Below, piece after piece: positions 1 to 7,377 of a stretch of DNA of 20,402 nucleotides. Location of the stretch: the IMG/VR virus record IMGVR_UViG_3300031673_000602, positions 1 through 20,402 of that record; one strand, 5' to 3'. Below the pieces are notes generated by a model. That model made no database searches. It saw only the letters and a list, made by a program, of their open reading frames with translations, and was not told where the DNA came from. The DNA is from a virus. The translations under genes and the position numbers were made by a program. Numbering within the stretch: the first letter of the stretch is position 1; every line of letters starts with the position of its first letter.

Positions 1-181
1 CATACGGATTATTAATAACCTCACCTGTAGATTTTAATAATTGAACCTTTCTTGGAATAATAGGCAGCGTATAAGGATTTGCAAATGTATAATCAATATC
101 AGCTACTAAATTAATAGTTGATGAATCATTATACCCTGATATATTTATCGTGCCTCTATTTACTACTACTTCTATTACCAT
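1..181 (-). CDS. Partial tail/baseplate-region protein (runs off left edge)
   Basis: An open frame begins with ATG at 181 and stays open to the left edge, giving about 60 residues of the N-terminus (MVIEVVVNRGTINISGYNDS...). The stop of the upstream 119-residue gene ends one base before this ATG, so the two are almost certainly co-translated. The visible part is rich in beta-forming and polar residues (Asn, Thr, Ser, Val), as is usual for phage tail appendage proteins. I do not recognise the family and the C-terminus is missing. Its place at the end of the tail-fibre module suggests a structural or host-recognition role, but that is inference from context only. Confidence 0.6.
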   Translation of the reverse strand, partial: MVIEVVVNRGTINISGYNDSSTINLVADIDYTFANPYTLPIIPRKVQLLKSTGEVINNPY

Positions 182-182
182 A

Positions 183-542
183 TCAGTAAGGTTTATTTTG
201 TATGTTAAACGTATCTAATGCTACCCGGATAGTGTTTTCTAAGTTATCGGGTAGAACATTATTTGTATCTATTAATTCAATCCACATATCAGCCCTGCCT
301 AAATATATTGGCGGGTCAGTAGTGAGGTAGAAATAATAATTATAAGCGTCAATCCTTTCTAAGGCCGTGAAGTCTCCAGAACCATCTTTATTATATTGGC
401 GAGTTACGTTTTGACCGACCGCTATACGTATTTGCAAGTCATCGAGAGCATCAATACTAATAGGGATAGTTTTATTATCATCTACGTAAAGCCTGATTAT
501 TATCTGTTCGTCACAGCCTTTATATATTATTGTCGCTGCCAT
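183..542 (-). CDS. BppU-like small beta-rich baseplate/appendage protein (119 aa)
   Basis: A small beta-rich protein starting MAATIIYKGCDEQIIIRLYV. The layout (IYKG at the start, a run of alternating hydrophobics, then 'D-x-IRIAV', a Gly/Asp turn, 'YYFYLTTD' and 'GRADMWIELID') resembles the immunoglobulin-like N-terminal domain of phage upper-baseplate proteins (BppU type), which anchors receptor-binding proteins to the baseplate. This likeness rests on the pattern of strands and turns, not on a match I could test. The gene lies three bases after the large fibre gene and one base before the gene at the left edge. A role as adaptor or collar between baseplate and fibre is inferred; a plain hypothetical structural protein is the alternative. 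Confidence 0.7.
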   Translation of the reverse strand: MAATIIYKGCDEQIIIRLYVDDNKTIPISIDALDDLQIRIAVGQNVTRQYNKDGSGDFTALERIDAYNYYFYLTTDPPIYLGRADMWIELIDTNNVLPDNLENTIRVALDTFNIQNKPY

Positions 543-545
543 AAT

Positions 546-2267
546 TTACAATCTAAAGATATGAAAATTCATATGAGAAACAGTTATTGTTCCTGTATTG
601 TCTGCTCTAAATTTTATTTTTACTATATCGCCTGTGTTTAAAAATAAAATACCAGAATTACTGCTATTGCCAACATCGCCCCCAGTGCCTATCTTTCGTT
701 GAGTTTCTATCTGAGTTGCCTCTACATCATTAACAAATACAGAATGATGAATAATAGTGCTAATTGTTCCGTGTGTATAGCTAGAGGAGTTACATATTTT
801 ATAATATCCTGACGTTGTAGTTGTTATCGTAGAATCTGTTAACGTAGTGTTAATAGTTAAATCCGTTTGAAACTTTCTAAATGTATAATAAGTATCCGCC
901 ACTCCTATTGACAGAGTACTATCTCCATCAACGTATAATTGACCTATGTATTGCGGTGCAACTATTTTTTTCTCAAATATAATACTATCATTTGGGGAGG
1001 TTATTTTTTTAGTTATTACAGAATCAGCATACATTGCAGGGGTTACTACTTTTTCATTAAAATAAAAAGGTATATCACTTAACCCAGAATCACATAATAC
1101 ATGCAATGATTTTAACCCTCCGCTTATTTGACCTATGTCTAGTAATGAGTTAGCTCCTGTAAAAGGGTCTATATCAATTGCCGGTGATGATGCTGTTTGA
1201 TTTAGTCTAATTCCAATACCTCCATTAGTAGTGCAAGATGAAACAAAAGAGGCTCCCGATGTACTTGTATTTTCGATAGCTATCATAGCCCCATTCCCAC
1301 CCAATAAACCATATATTCCAGTACCATCAGAAGGGCTTTCTATTTTTATCCCAGAAGCTGGATTCCCTGCATTATTAATTAATAGACCTGTTGAGCTACC
1401 ATCTGCAACATCTATAACAATTGATTTAGAATAATTTGAAGTTACATGTAGCGCAGTGTCGCCGATTGACGATGTTAATTTTAACGTATTTAAATTATAA
1501 GTAAAATTAGAACTACCTCCACTAGTGTCGTTTACTTCGTATAACACTGCGCCGGTTGGCATATATTGTAAACTAATATTCCCTGAATTTAAAGAAATAC
1601 TAGCAATACTATCTTCAATCATACCACCAACATAAGACACATGAGTTAAAGATAATGCTGTTAAATCTTGATAATCAGCATAATATTTTAAACCTGTCTG
1701 GGAACCTCCGGCTTTATAGTCTCTAAATATGTTATCTGTAGCATTCATGGAAAGTATACCACCGCCAGGACTAGTATTTGTTCCAAATGAACTAGTTATT
1801 GTACCGCTTAATTCTAAATAATTCGGATATACCCCAAAGTTATTTACCCCAGAGTTAGCCCCAATAAATAAATTCCCTGTTATTCCGTCAAAGTTTAAAG
1901 TATTTCCATCAAGTTCAATTGAAGTACTTTCTATTAATGTATCGCCCCATTTAACATCATTACCATCTCTTACTAATCCGTTGGTGAAATTTAACGTTCC
2001 AATTGAATTTGTTACATAGGTATCATTTACTAATGTTCCTGAATAAACGCCAGTTATTACACTATCTTTTAACTCAATAGATGTTATAGCAAATGTATCG
2101 GCTGTTATATTAAACGTAGTATCTGAAGATAACGTCCATATACCACCGCTATATATTAACGAAACAGTATCATTATTTTGAACAGCATTAAACCCTTTTC
2201 GTATAGTGCTTTGAGAATAAACACTTACACTTATAAGTGCAATTAATAAGATTAATATTTTTTTCAT
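546..2267 (-). CDS. Large tail fibre-like protein with N-terminal signal peptide and C1q-like tip (573 aa)
   Basis: A long repetitive Ser/Thr/Asn/Gly-rich protein typical of fibrous phage appendages. The start chosen is the ATG at 2267, inside a TAATG overlap with the upstream stop; an ATG 24 bases earlier would only add eight residues (MGRTNHKV) in front of a perfect signal peptide. Residues 1-19 (MKKILILLIALISVSVYSQ) have a Lys pair, a hydrophobic core and a Bacteroidetes-type cleavage end. The middle (about 20-450) is built of short beta-rich segments with repeated 'DS-x-I' and 'SGG' turns, probably a trimeric shaft. The last ~110 residues read as a C1q/TNF-like jelly roll: 'SGYYKIC', 'HHSVFVN', 'ILFLNTGDIVKIKF', ending 'MNFHIFRL'. 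It probably recognises the host surface. The signal peptide is odd for a virion protein; a phage-encoded exported protein is an alternative. Confidence 0.82.
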   Translation of the reverse strand: MKKILILLIALISVSVYSQSTIRKGFNAVQNNDTVSLIYSGGIWTLSSDTTFNITADTFAITSIELKDSVITGVYSGTLVNDTYVTNSIGTLNFTNGLVRDGNDVKWGDTLIESTSIELDGNTLNFDGITGNLFIGANSGVNNFGVYPNYLELSGTITSSFGTNTSPGGGILSMNATDNIFRDYKAGGSQTGLKYYADYQDLTALSLTHVSYVGGMIEDSIASISLNSGNISLQYMPTGAVLYEVNDTSGGSSNFTYNLNTLKLTSSIGDTALHVTSNYSKSIVIDVADGSSTGLLINNAGNPASGIKIESPSDGTGIYGLLGGNGAMIAIENTSTSGASFVSSCTTNGGIGIRLNQTASSPAIDIDPFTGANSLLDIGQISGGLKSLHVLCDSGLSDIPFYFNEKVVTPAMYADSVITKKITSPNDSIIFEKKIVAPQYIGQLYVDGDSTLSIGVADTYYTFRKFQTDLTINTTLTDSTITTTTSGYYKICNSSSYTHGTISTIIHHSVFVNDVEATQIETQRKIGTGGDVGNSSNSGILFLNTGDIVKIKFRADNTGTITVSHMNFHIFRL

Positions 2268-2602
2268 TACTTTATGATTTGTCCGTCCCATGTTCCTGCT
2301 TGTATTGCACCTCCAAAATCGAAGGTTAGTTGTGTATCTGATACCCTTGTCATTATAGCGTAAGCGTTTTCATATGTTCCATCAGGTCTACGTAGCGATG
2401 GTTTAGGGTAGCTTGTCGAAAAAGGTAGATTAACAGTTAATATCCCTGCAACCAAACTAGCGGTAGTAAATTGGAAATTATAATTATCATCTACATTGTT
2501 TTTAGCTTGTGCAAAATTACTATCTAGATCAGCTAGTAAATCGGCTGTTTTATAATTAGTACCTTCCGATATGGCTTTTGTTAATATGTCTATGTATGCC
2601 AT
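2267..2602 (-). CDS. Small tail fibre/appendage-associated protein (111 aa)
   Basis: The N-terminal half (MAYIDILTKAISEGTNYKTADLLADLDSNF...) is helical and could be an attachment or trimerisation segment. The C-terminal half is a beta domain ('SLVAGILTVNLPFSTSYPKPSL', then 'DTQLTFDFGGAIQAGTWDGQIIK'), of the sort seen at the ends of small phage fibre proteins. It is the first gene after the candidate promoter at 2607-2645 and it overlaps the large fibre gene by TAATG, so the two are likely made together. I do not recognise a named family. A fibre adaptor or chaperone role is inferred from position and composition. Confidence 0.75.
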   Translation of the reverse strand: MAYIDILTKAISEGTNYKTADLLADLDSNFAQAKNNVDDNYNFQFTTASLVAGILTVNLPFSTSYPKPSLRRPDGTYENAYAIMTRVSDTQLTFDFGGAIQAGTWDGQIIK

Positions 2603-2606
2603 AATA

Positions 2607-2645
2607 TTGTTTTTACAAATTTAATGTTTATTTATACTAAATAAA
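2607..2645 (-). promoter_or_regulatory. Candidate late promoter P2 for the fibre module
   Basis: Read on the minus strand there is a perfect 8-bp inverted repeat (TTTATTTA, spacer GTA, TAAATAAA; 2627-2645), three bases, then TAAATTTG (2616-2623), which fits the Bacteroidetes -7 consensus TANNTTTG. It continues as TAAAAACAA to 2607, five bases before the start codon at 2602. No TTG lies at the usual -33 distance; the palindrome sits there instead. The 14-mer ATTTGTAAAAACAA is shared exactly with the site at 20308-20321, which also has a palindrome upstream. An activator-dependent late promoter with a very short leader is inferred. AT-rich DNA makes chance palindromes common, so the exact extent is uncertain. 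Confidence 0.5.
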
Positions 2646-2647
2646 AA

Positions 2648-2965
2648 TTATGCGTCAATCCTTTTATCTATATTTATAGCTTCTAATAAGTCAACATATA
2701 CAGGCCATTGAATAGCCCAAAATGTCTCAGTTACAAACTCATTTTCTAATGATCTATTGTTCAGTACTATACTATTAATAGAGTAATAATCTTTTACTTT
2801 ATCATTACCCTTGCCTACCGTGTTTATTATTAAATCTAAATCCCCGCCTAAATTGGAATTTATAGTTAATTTATTAGGAATTATTACATCTTCCCATATA
2901 CGCTCTAAATCGCCCAATTCTTGTAAGCATATATCAAACACATTTTGTCCTTCTTGTACTTTCAT
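2648..2965 (-). CDS. LysM-like tail protein X analogue (105 aa)
   Basis: The N-terminal ~48 residues follow the LysM/tail-protein-X pattern: 'VQEGQNVFDICLQELGDLERIWEDVI', then 'NKLTINSNLGGDLDLIIN'. That is an opening strand with GQ in the place of the GD turn, two short helices, an Asn-containing loop and a 'G-x-DL' closing strand. In contractile phages a small LysM-type protein (P2 gpX) is part of the baseplate hub region. The remaining residues (about 50-105) are of unknown type. The gene ends at a palindrome that belongs to the next promoter, and it starts two bases after the preceding small gene. A baseplate role is fairly likely from both sequence and place. Confidence 0.75.
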   Translation of the reverse strand: MKVQEGQNVFDICLQELGDLERIWEDVIIPNKLTINSNLGGDLDLIINTVGKGNDKVKDYYSINSIVLNNRSLENEFVTETFWAIQWPVYVDLLEAINIDKRIDA

Positions 2966-2967
2966 AA

Positions 2968-3219
2968 TTACGCTATTGTTCCAGTTCCAGTTCCTAGGCC
3001 AGATCCACTTATGCCAACGCCAGGAGTTACGCCTGCTACGCTAGTTACCGTTACTGTAGTGTTTATAGTCCCGCTTTTAACATATGTATCTAGCGCATTA
3101 GATAAGCCAGTGGCAAGATTATCTATCCCTTGCGTTTGTTCAGTTGTTAAACTACCTGCATATTGACTTGTAAATATTGCTATTAAAGCCGCCTTTAAGC
3201 CAGTTTTATTTAGTGCCAT
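2968..3219 (-). CDS. Small virion structural protein with Gly/Thr-rich tail (83 aa)
   Basis: The first ~50 residues are helical (MALNKTGLKAALIAIFTS..., 'QGIDNLATGLSNALDTYVKSG'). They are followed by a strand region rich in Thr and Val and a Gly-Thr tail ('GVGISGSGLGTGTGTIA'). Proteins of this layout (helical 'MALNK..LK' start, 'A-x-DTYVK', Gly-rich end) recur near baseplate genes in many tailed phages and are usually annotated only as structural or hypothetical. The gene is translationally coupled to the gpV-like gene by a TAATG overlap. It might be a baseplate component or spike accessory; I cannot assign a defined activity. Confidence 0.7.
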   Translation of the reverse strand: MALNKTGLKAALIAIFTSQYAGSLTTEQTQGIDNLATGLSNALDTYVKSGTINTTVTVTSVAGVTPGVGISGSGLGTGTGTIA

Positions 3220-3713
3220 TATGTTAATAAGTTGTTAATACTTGTGTTAATACTTGTAAAATCAGCAACATTTAAAGGTACACCGCTAGTTCCAGAAGGG
3301 GTTGGTACAGTAATCAACTTTATTGCCGAAATTAAATTATTTAGTATAGTTTTCAAATCATCCGATGTATTAGATATATTTACTTTATCTGTTAAGCTTA
3401 ATTTAGCCCCATCAGATGTAATAGTTTCAATACTATCTATTTCAGAATACTGAATAATTACCCCAGTTTGATTATTAATAAAAGATAGTAATATATAGCT
3501 ATTAATAGCAGGCTTAATGTAAATGCCTGTTGTTAGTTCAATAGAAGCTTGTAAACGTCCTTTACGTTCTGCATCGCCATTTATTGGCTCTAATTGGCAG
3601 GTTCGTTTTGTCGTGTCGATCGACAATACTTTACAAATAGATGAATATCTCTTTTCTTTTCTATCCATCTTATCGAATATATCTTGGAATATTTCAATTA
3701 TATTTCCGTTCAT
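3219..3713 (-). CDS. gpV-like baseplate spike/assembly protein (164 aa)
   Basis: After a short helix (1-25) the protein has an OB-fold-like segment: 'SICKVLSIDTTKRTCQLEPING', 'IYIKPAINSYILLSFINNQTGVIIQYSEID', which is the pattern of gpV/gp45-type baseplate proteins that sit under the tail tube. It then has 'GAKLSLTDKVNISNTSDDLKTILNNLISAI' and a Pro/Thr/Ser tail, the form common at the C-terminus of Bacteroidetes phage spike-like proteins. It is shorter than P2 gpV and lacks an obvious long beta-helix tip. It follows the gpD-like hub gene with a 4-base ATGA overlap, the normal hub-spike order. The assignment is from pattern and neighbourhood together. Confidence 0.75.
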   Translation of the reverse strand: MNGNIIEIFQDIFDKMDRKEKRYSSICKVLSIDTTKRTCQLEPINGDAERKGRLQASIELTTGIYIKPAINSYILLSFINNQTGVIIQYSEIDSIETITSDGAKLSLTDKVNISNTSDDLKTILNNLISAIKLITVPTPSGTSGVPLNVADFTSINTSINNLLT

Positions 3714-4783
3714 TTTGCTTTATATTGTGCTACTTGCTGTCTTAATTCTATCTCTTGGAAACCTCCATTCATATCTATTTTTGTTACAACACTTCTTACT
3801 TTATATTTCCCGTTCCTTTCTTGGTATTGAAGATCATACAAATTTATATAATCGTTTATTTCTGTTAAAGGCTCTAAATAAGTAGTAAATGTTCCAGAAT
3901 ATCCAGTATAATAAAATTTAGGGTACTCCTTTCTGAGCAATGCTTCTAGTTCGCTTTCTGTTTTATTATATGCGTTCAAAGTCCTTTGCTCTCCAGGTAT
4001 GCCCGTGTCGTTTACAATTAATTCTTTATTTTTTGTATATGCAAATAATTCAATCTTTTCATTAGTGTCTAAGTTTGAAATTCCCTTTAACACTAAATAA
4101 TAATCGTTATTGTCTTTATATATTAAATTATTTTCAGCTACATTATGCTGAATTATGAAATTTTTTGTTTCACCTTGCAGATTATCCATTACCCCTATAT
4201 ATAAAACACCGTTATTTGGGAATATTTTCAAACCTACTTTTTCAAGCTCCTGAAAAACTTGTATACCATTGATAACAGAATTATTATCTATAATAAAGTC
4301 ACCTACATTAAGGTTTTCTAAACCGCTTTCTTGGTAATTAACTTGAATTAAAGTTCCTGATATAACGTAATTAACGATATTTTTAAGTAATGATTTTACT
4401 CCTCCGCTTGGTGGAGTTTTATAAAATGTTTTTGAAGCCACATTTATTGATTTCAAAGCATATCCATAATCTTCGCAATAAATAGTTATATTTTCTTTTA
4501 TTTCCATTCTAGTAACAAACCCGGTAAATCGTAAAGGTAGCTGATCGAATGTTTTATTATATCCTGACCAAATTTTCACAACGTCATCTCTACTTATTAA
4601 AGCTTCTAAATTTTCAGATTCATTGACGATGAATGATGCTTTGCTTTTTTCTCGATACAAAATATTAGGCAGTACGATAACAGCATTTTGAGTAAAATTA
4701 TCAATGCTTTTAGTTATCTCAGTGCTAACACAACCAGTAACTCCTATGTTGCCTATCTGTATTTTCTGAAAAAGACTATACAT
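3710..4783 (-). CDS. gpD-like baseplate hub protein (357 aa)
   Basis: The length and layout fit the gpD/gp27-like hub of contractile tails, which forms the ring that joins tube to spike. The N-terminal part is beta-rich ('IGNIGVTGCVSTEITKSIDN', 'DDVVKIWSGYN', 'LRFTGFVTRMEIKENITIYCEDYGYAL'), the usual order of a small barrel recording an offset 'field'. A middle part ('INGIQVFQELEKVGLKIFPNNGVLYIG') matches the second hub domain, and the end returns to strands ('YINLYDLQYQERNGKYKVRSVVTKIDMNGGFQEIELR'). It lies between the preceding baseplate gene (TAATG overlap) and the gpV-like gene (ATGA overlap). The alternative, a late-control regulator, reflects only the old naming of P2 gpD. Confidence 0.8.
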   Translation of the reverse strand: MYSLFQKIQIGNIGVTGCVSTEITKSIDNFTQNAVIVLPNILYREKSKASFIVNESENLEALISRDDVVKIWSGYNKTFDQLPLRFTGFVTRMEIKENITIYCEDYGYALKSINVASKTFYKTPPSGGVKSLLKNIVNYVISGTLIQVNYQESGLENLNVGDFIIDNNSVINGIQVFQELEKVGLKIFPNNGVLYIGVMDNLQGETKNFIIQHNVAENNLIYKDNNDYYLVLKGISNLDTNEKIELFAYTKNKELIVNDTGIPGEQRTLNAYNKTESELEALLRKEYPKFYYTGYSGTFTTYLEPLTEINDYINLYDLQYQERNGKYKVRSVVTKIDMNGGFQEIELRQQVAQYKAK

Positions 4784-5490
4784 TATGAATTAAGTATATT
4801 AATTAACTGTTCAGAATCTTCAACTTGCTCTTGGGTAAATTCAAGTATATTATTTTTATCACTCATACAGTTTATTTCAAATGATTGATTATTCCTGCCT
4901 CCTTCAATTTGTGGAAATCTATAATCTGTAATAACTACATGATTAATCCCGAATATTTCATTTAGAAATTTAGAGTAAATAGGTATTTGATACCCTGCTT
5001 TACATATAAAGATTAATGTTTTTAACTCTTGCTCTGGAAAATAATTATTTGATACTACTTTTACCGACTCCCATTGATCAAAATCACTATCATATTTGCC
5101 GGAAATAGTTCCGGTTATTAATATTGAATAATCACCATCTGATATATATTGTTTTATAGTTCCGTTTTTTCCTTGTATAGACGTAGAAACTATATTCCTT
5201 GTCATTGACACATCGACAAGCACCTCTATAAGTTTTAATGGGTTATATGACACTTTATTACCCTGTATATCTAAGTAATTATTACTACCCTTATTTGTTG
5301 TGCTTCCAAATGTTACCGAATCATATATTGGAGTACCTAAAGGCGAGATATCATCTGGTATTGCATCTAAGGTTATAGCATTCTTTTTGTCTAATACCTC
5401 CCTTAATATCTGTATCTTTACAAGATTTGTACTAGCACCTACTAAAGTCCCACCTATATTATTAAATCTAAAATCTTTCTCGTTTGCCAT
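4783..5490 (-). CDS. Baseplate-region protein, DUF6046-like (235 aa)
   Basis: A mixed protein with a C-terminal segment ('YQIPIYSKFLNEIFGINHVVITDYRFPQIEGG', then 'SFEINCMSD') that I associate with a family of uncharacterised Bacteroidetes phage baseplate proteins (DUF6046); this is recalled, not checked. The 'LIEVLVDVSMTRNIVSTSIQGKNGTIKQYISDGDYSILITG' segment resembles baseplate proteins that contact the tail hub and carry a beta-barrel with a LysM-like anchor. The gene sits between tape measure and gpD-like hub, where P2-type phages have gpU-like or adaptor proteins. Start and stop are one base after and overlapping (TAATG) the neighbours. The precise function is unknown. Confidence 0.72.
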   Translation of the reverse strand: MANEKDFRFNNIGGTLVGASTNLVKIQILREVLDKKNAITLDAIPDDISPLGTPIYDSVTFGSTTNKGSNNYLDIQGNKVSYNPLKLIEVLVDVSMTRNIVSTSIQGKNGTIKQYISDGDYSILITGTISGKYDSDFDQWESVKVVSNNYFPEQELKTLIFICKAGYQIPIYSKFLNEIFGINHVVITDYRFPQIEGGRNNQSFEINCMSDKNNILEFTQEQVEDSEQLINILNS

Positions 5491-5491
5491 G

Positions 5492-7183
5492 TTACCCTGC
5501 TTTTAATGATCTTTGAGCATCGTTTGTTGCATTTAATAAAACTTCTGTTATCATTCTTTGTATCTGAGGTAAGCTTTCGGTTAAATTCTGAGTGTTTACC
5601 GATAATGTTTCTACCATTTTACCAAATGTTATATTTATTACCTTTGGCGAACGCGAGGTTATAGTTGTTTCTTTAACAGTCTCATTAATGGTGTTATTAG
5701 TGCTTAATCCATCTTTTGAATGCTTATCAAACAATTTTATTTGATTATTTATATTTTTTAATAAGCCGTCATAAATATTTATATATGGTTTTATATCTTT
5801 TATATTCGATTCTTTTACAAAATCAGGCACGTCCGACATTTTTATATTCTCAACCGAACGTTTCATCTCTGCTATTTGCTCGTTAAATATATCTGCTGAC
5901 GCATTTAATTCGTCTATTCCAAAGTTTTTAATTACTTCCCTGAATTTATTTATACTTTTTAAATCAAGATTTAAAACATCTATTCCAAACTCATTCTTAG
6001 TTAGAATACCTAACGATTTTAACATTTTACTAACTTTTTCTTCTAAAGCAATTAACGCTGGTTTTTCTAATTGTTCATTTAATAGTTTCTGTTGATCTGT
6101 TGCATCTTTTTGCTTATTTCTTAATTGTATTAATTTTGTTATTAATAATGTTATGCCAGTAATCGCTAACCCTATAGCATTACCTCTCATGGTTGCGTTA
6201 AAAGTTTTTGTTAATCTTATTGCAGATTTTAAACCCCTATTTGAGGCTATAATTGAAAATCTAAACAATTTATTTGCTATCATAGCTATTTTAATTGCTC
6301 TACTGGTTGCATACATTATTGTTTTATACAACACATATATTTTTATAGCTTTAACGGTTAATTTGATAAGATTTTCAATTACATCCTGATTTTTTACTAA
6401 TACGTCAACTAATTTAATTACCCTATCAGCATATTCTTTTAAAACACCGTTATTTTCACCTAAATTAGCACCTAGCAACTCAAATTTACCTCTTATTGTT
6501 GATATTTTACCCCCTAATGTAGCTGATTGCTTTTCCATTAAATTAAAGAAAGTACCACCCTCACTCGTCATTACGCCGAAAGCTTTAGCCATTAAATCAG
6601 ATGTTATTTTTCCTTCGCTCCCCATTTTCATAACCTCAGCTGTAGTAATGCCGAACATATCAGAAAATGTTTGTAATATAGGTACGCTTCGCTCTGCTAA
6701 TTGGTTTAGCTCCTCAGCTTGTAACCTTCCTTTATTCATACCCTTTGCATATATAGCAGCCATTTCGGTTAGTGGTATATTTGATCCTGCTGATACGTCA
6801 CCAATAGTTTTTAAAGTGCCTTGTATTTTTTCTAATGGTATTTGCGCAGCTAATAACATCCTCCCCGATTTTATAACTTCTTGATTATTAAACGGGGTGA
6901 TATTTGCAAATTGGTTTAAATCTGCTATTAACTTATTAGCCTTTTCACCATCTTTTAGAAATGTTGTAAATGCTACTCTGGTTTGCTCCATTTCTATGCC
7001 TAACTGAACAACCCCTTTAATTCCCATTGCTACACCCGCAAACCCTAATAAAGGAGCTAAACTTCTTAAATTCTGAGCAAGTGCTGATGAATTTTTATTA
7101 GTATCTTGTAGATTTTTATTAATATTTTTTAAGTTCTTCGTGAACTGATCCCGTAAAGTAATTATATATTCTACATTCTTCAT
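5492..7183 (-). CDS. Tail tape measure protein (563 aa)
   Basis: The tape measure protein sets tail length and sits inside the tube until injection. Residues 60-250 have the standard tape-measure domain: 'GIEMEQTRVAFTTFLKDGEKANKLIADLNQFANITPF', 'LAAQIPLEKIQGTLKTIGDVSAG', 'AAIYAKGMNKGRLQAEELNQLAERSVPIL', 'GKITSDLMAKAFGVMTSEGGTFFNLMEKQSATLGGKISTIRGKF'. Residues ~270-355 hold several hydrophobic helices ('AIGLAITGITLLITKLIQL'), and the start is coiled (repeated Lys/Asn/Leu). At ~563 residues it is short for this class, which suggests a short tail. The ATG overlaps the stop of the frameshifted chaperone extension, the usual chaperone-tape measure arrangement. Confidence 0.92.
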   Translation of the reverse strand: MKNVEYIITLRDQFTKNLKNINKNLQDTNKNSSALAQNLRSLAPLLGFAGVAMGIKGVVQLGIEMEQTRVAFTTFLKDGEKANKLIADLNQFANITPFNNQEVIKSGRMLLAAQIPLEKIQGTLKTIGDVSAGSNIPLTEMAAIYAKGMNKGRLQAEELNQLAERSVPILQTFSDMFGITTAEVMKMGSEGKITSDLMAKAFGVMTSEGGTFFNLMEKQSATLGGKISTIRGKFELLGANLGENNGVLKEYADRVIKLVDVLVKNQDVIENLIKLTVKAIKIYVLYKTIMYATSRAIKIAMIANKLFRFSIIASNRGLKSAIRLTKTFNATMRGNAIGLAITGITLLITKLIQLRNKQKDATDQQKLLNEQLEKPALIALEEKVSKMLKSLGILTKNEFGIDVLNLDLKSINKFREVIKNFGIDELNASADIFNEQIAEMKRSVENIKMSDVPDFVKESNIKDIKPYINIYDGLLKNINNQIKLFDKHSKDGLSTNNTINETVKETTITSRSPKVINITFGKMVETLSVNTQNLTESLPQIQRMITEVLLNATNDAQRSLKAG

Positions 7184-7377
7184 TTAATAATATTCTTAAA
7201 ACTTAAAGGAACTTGCGCAATTGGTAATATATGACTTGCTTCTAATATTTCAATATACTTCCAATATTTTGCTAATTCATCTAAATTGGATATTTCTTTG
7301 TTAAAATAAAATAGGATTAACGCTCTCATATGCACTAATCCTAAATTTTTATATTTACAGTTATGTAGACTTAATTT
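7180..7377 (-). CDS. Frameshift extension of the tail assembly chaperone (hidden 64-codon frame)
   Basis: The 187 bases between the chaperone and tape measure genes are not empty. In the -1 frame relative to the chaperone, reading is open from the A-run (7375-7383) through 64 codons: LSLHNCKYKNLGLVHM..., 'ISNLDELAKYWKYIEILEASHILPIAQVPL', to TGA at 7180-7182, which overlaps the tape measure ATG. Most of the frame lacks a credible start, so it is probably reached by -1 slippage, giving a fusion of about 154 residues. This is the G/GT (lambda) or E/E' (P2) arrangement. An independent start at the internal ATG (the M of LVHM) would give a 49-residue protein and is the alternative, as is a homopolymer sequencing error. 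Confidence 0.72.
   Translation of the reverse strand, partial: KLSLHNCKYKNLGLVHMRALILFYFNKEISNLDELAKYWKYIEILEASHILPIAQVPLSFKNIIK

Noticed and set aside
2267-2291. Longer start for the large fibre gene at 2291 (MGRTNHKV...)
   Set aside because: It would overlap the preceding gene by 25 bases and put eight polar residues before a perfect signal peptide. The ATG at 2267 forms a TAATG overlap like many other junctions here.
3523-3885. Plus-strand frame of 120 codons with hydrophobic segments
   Set aside because: Antisense to the gpD-like and gpV-like genes; AT-rich antisense frames often encode hydrophobic runs.
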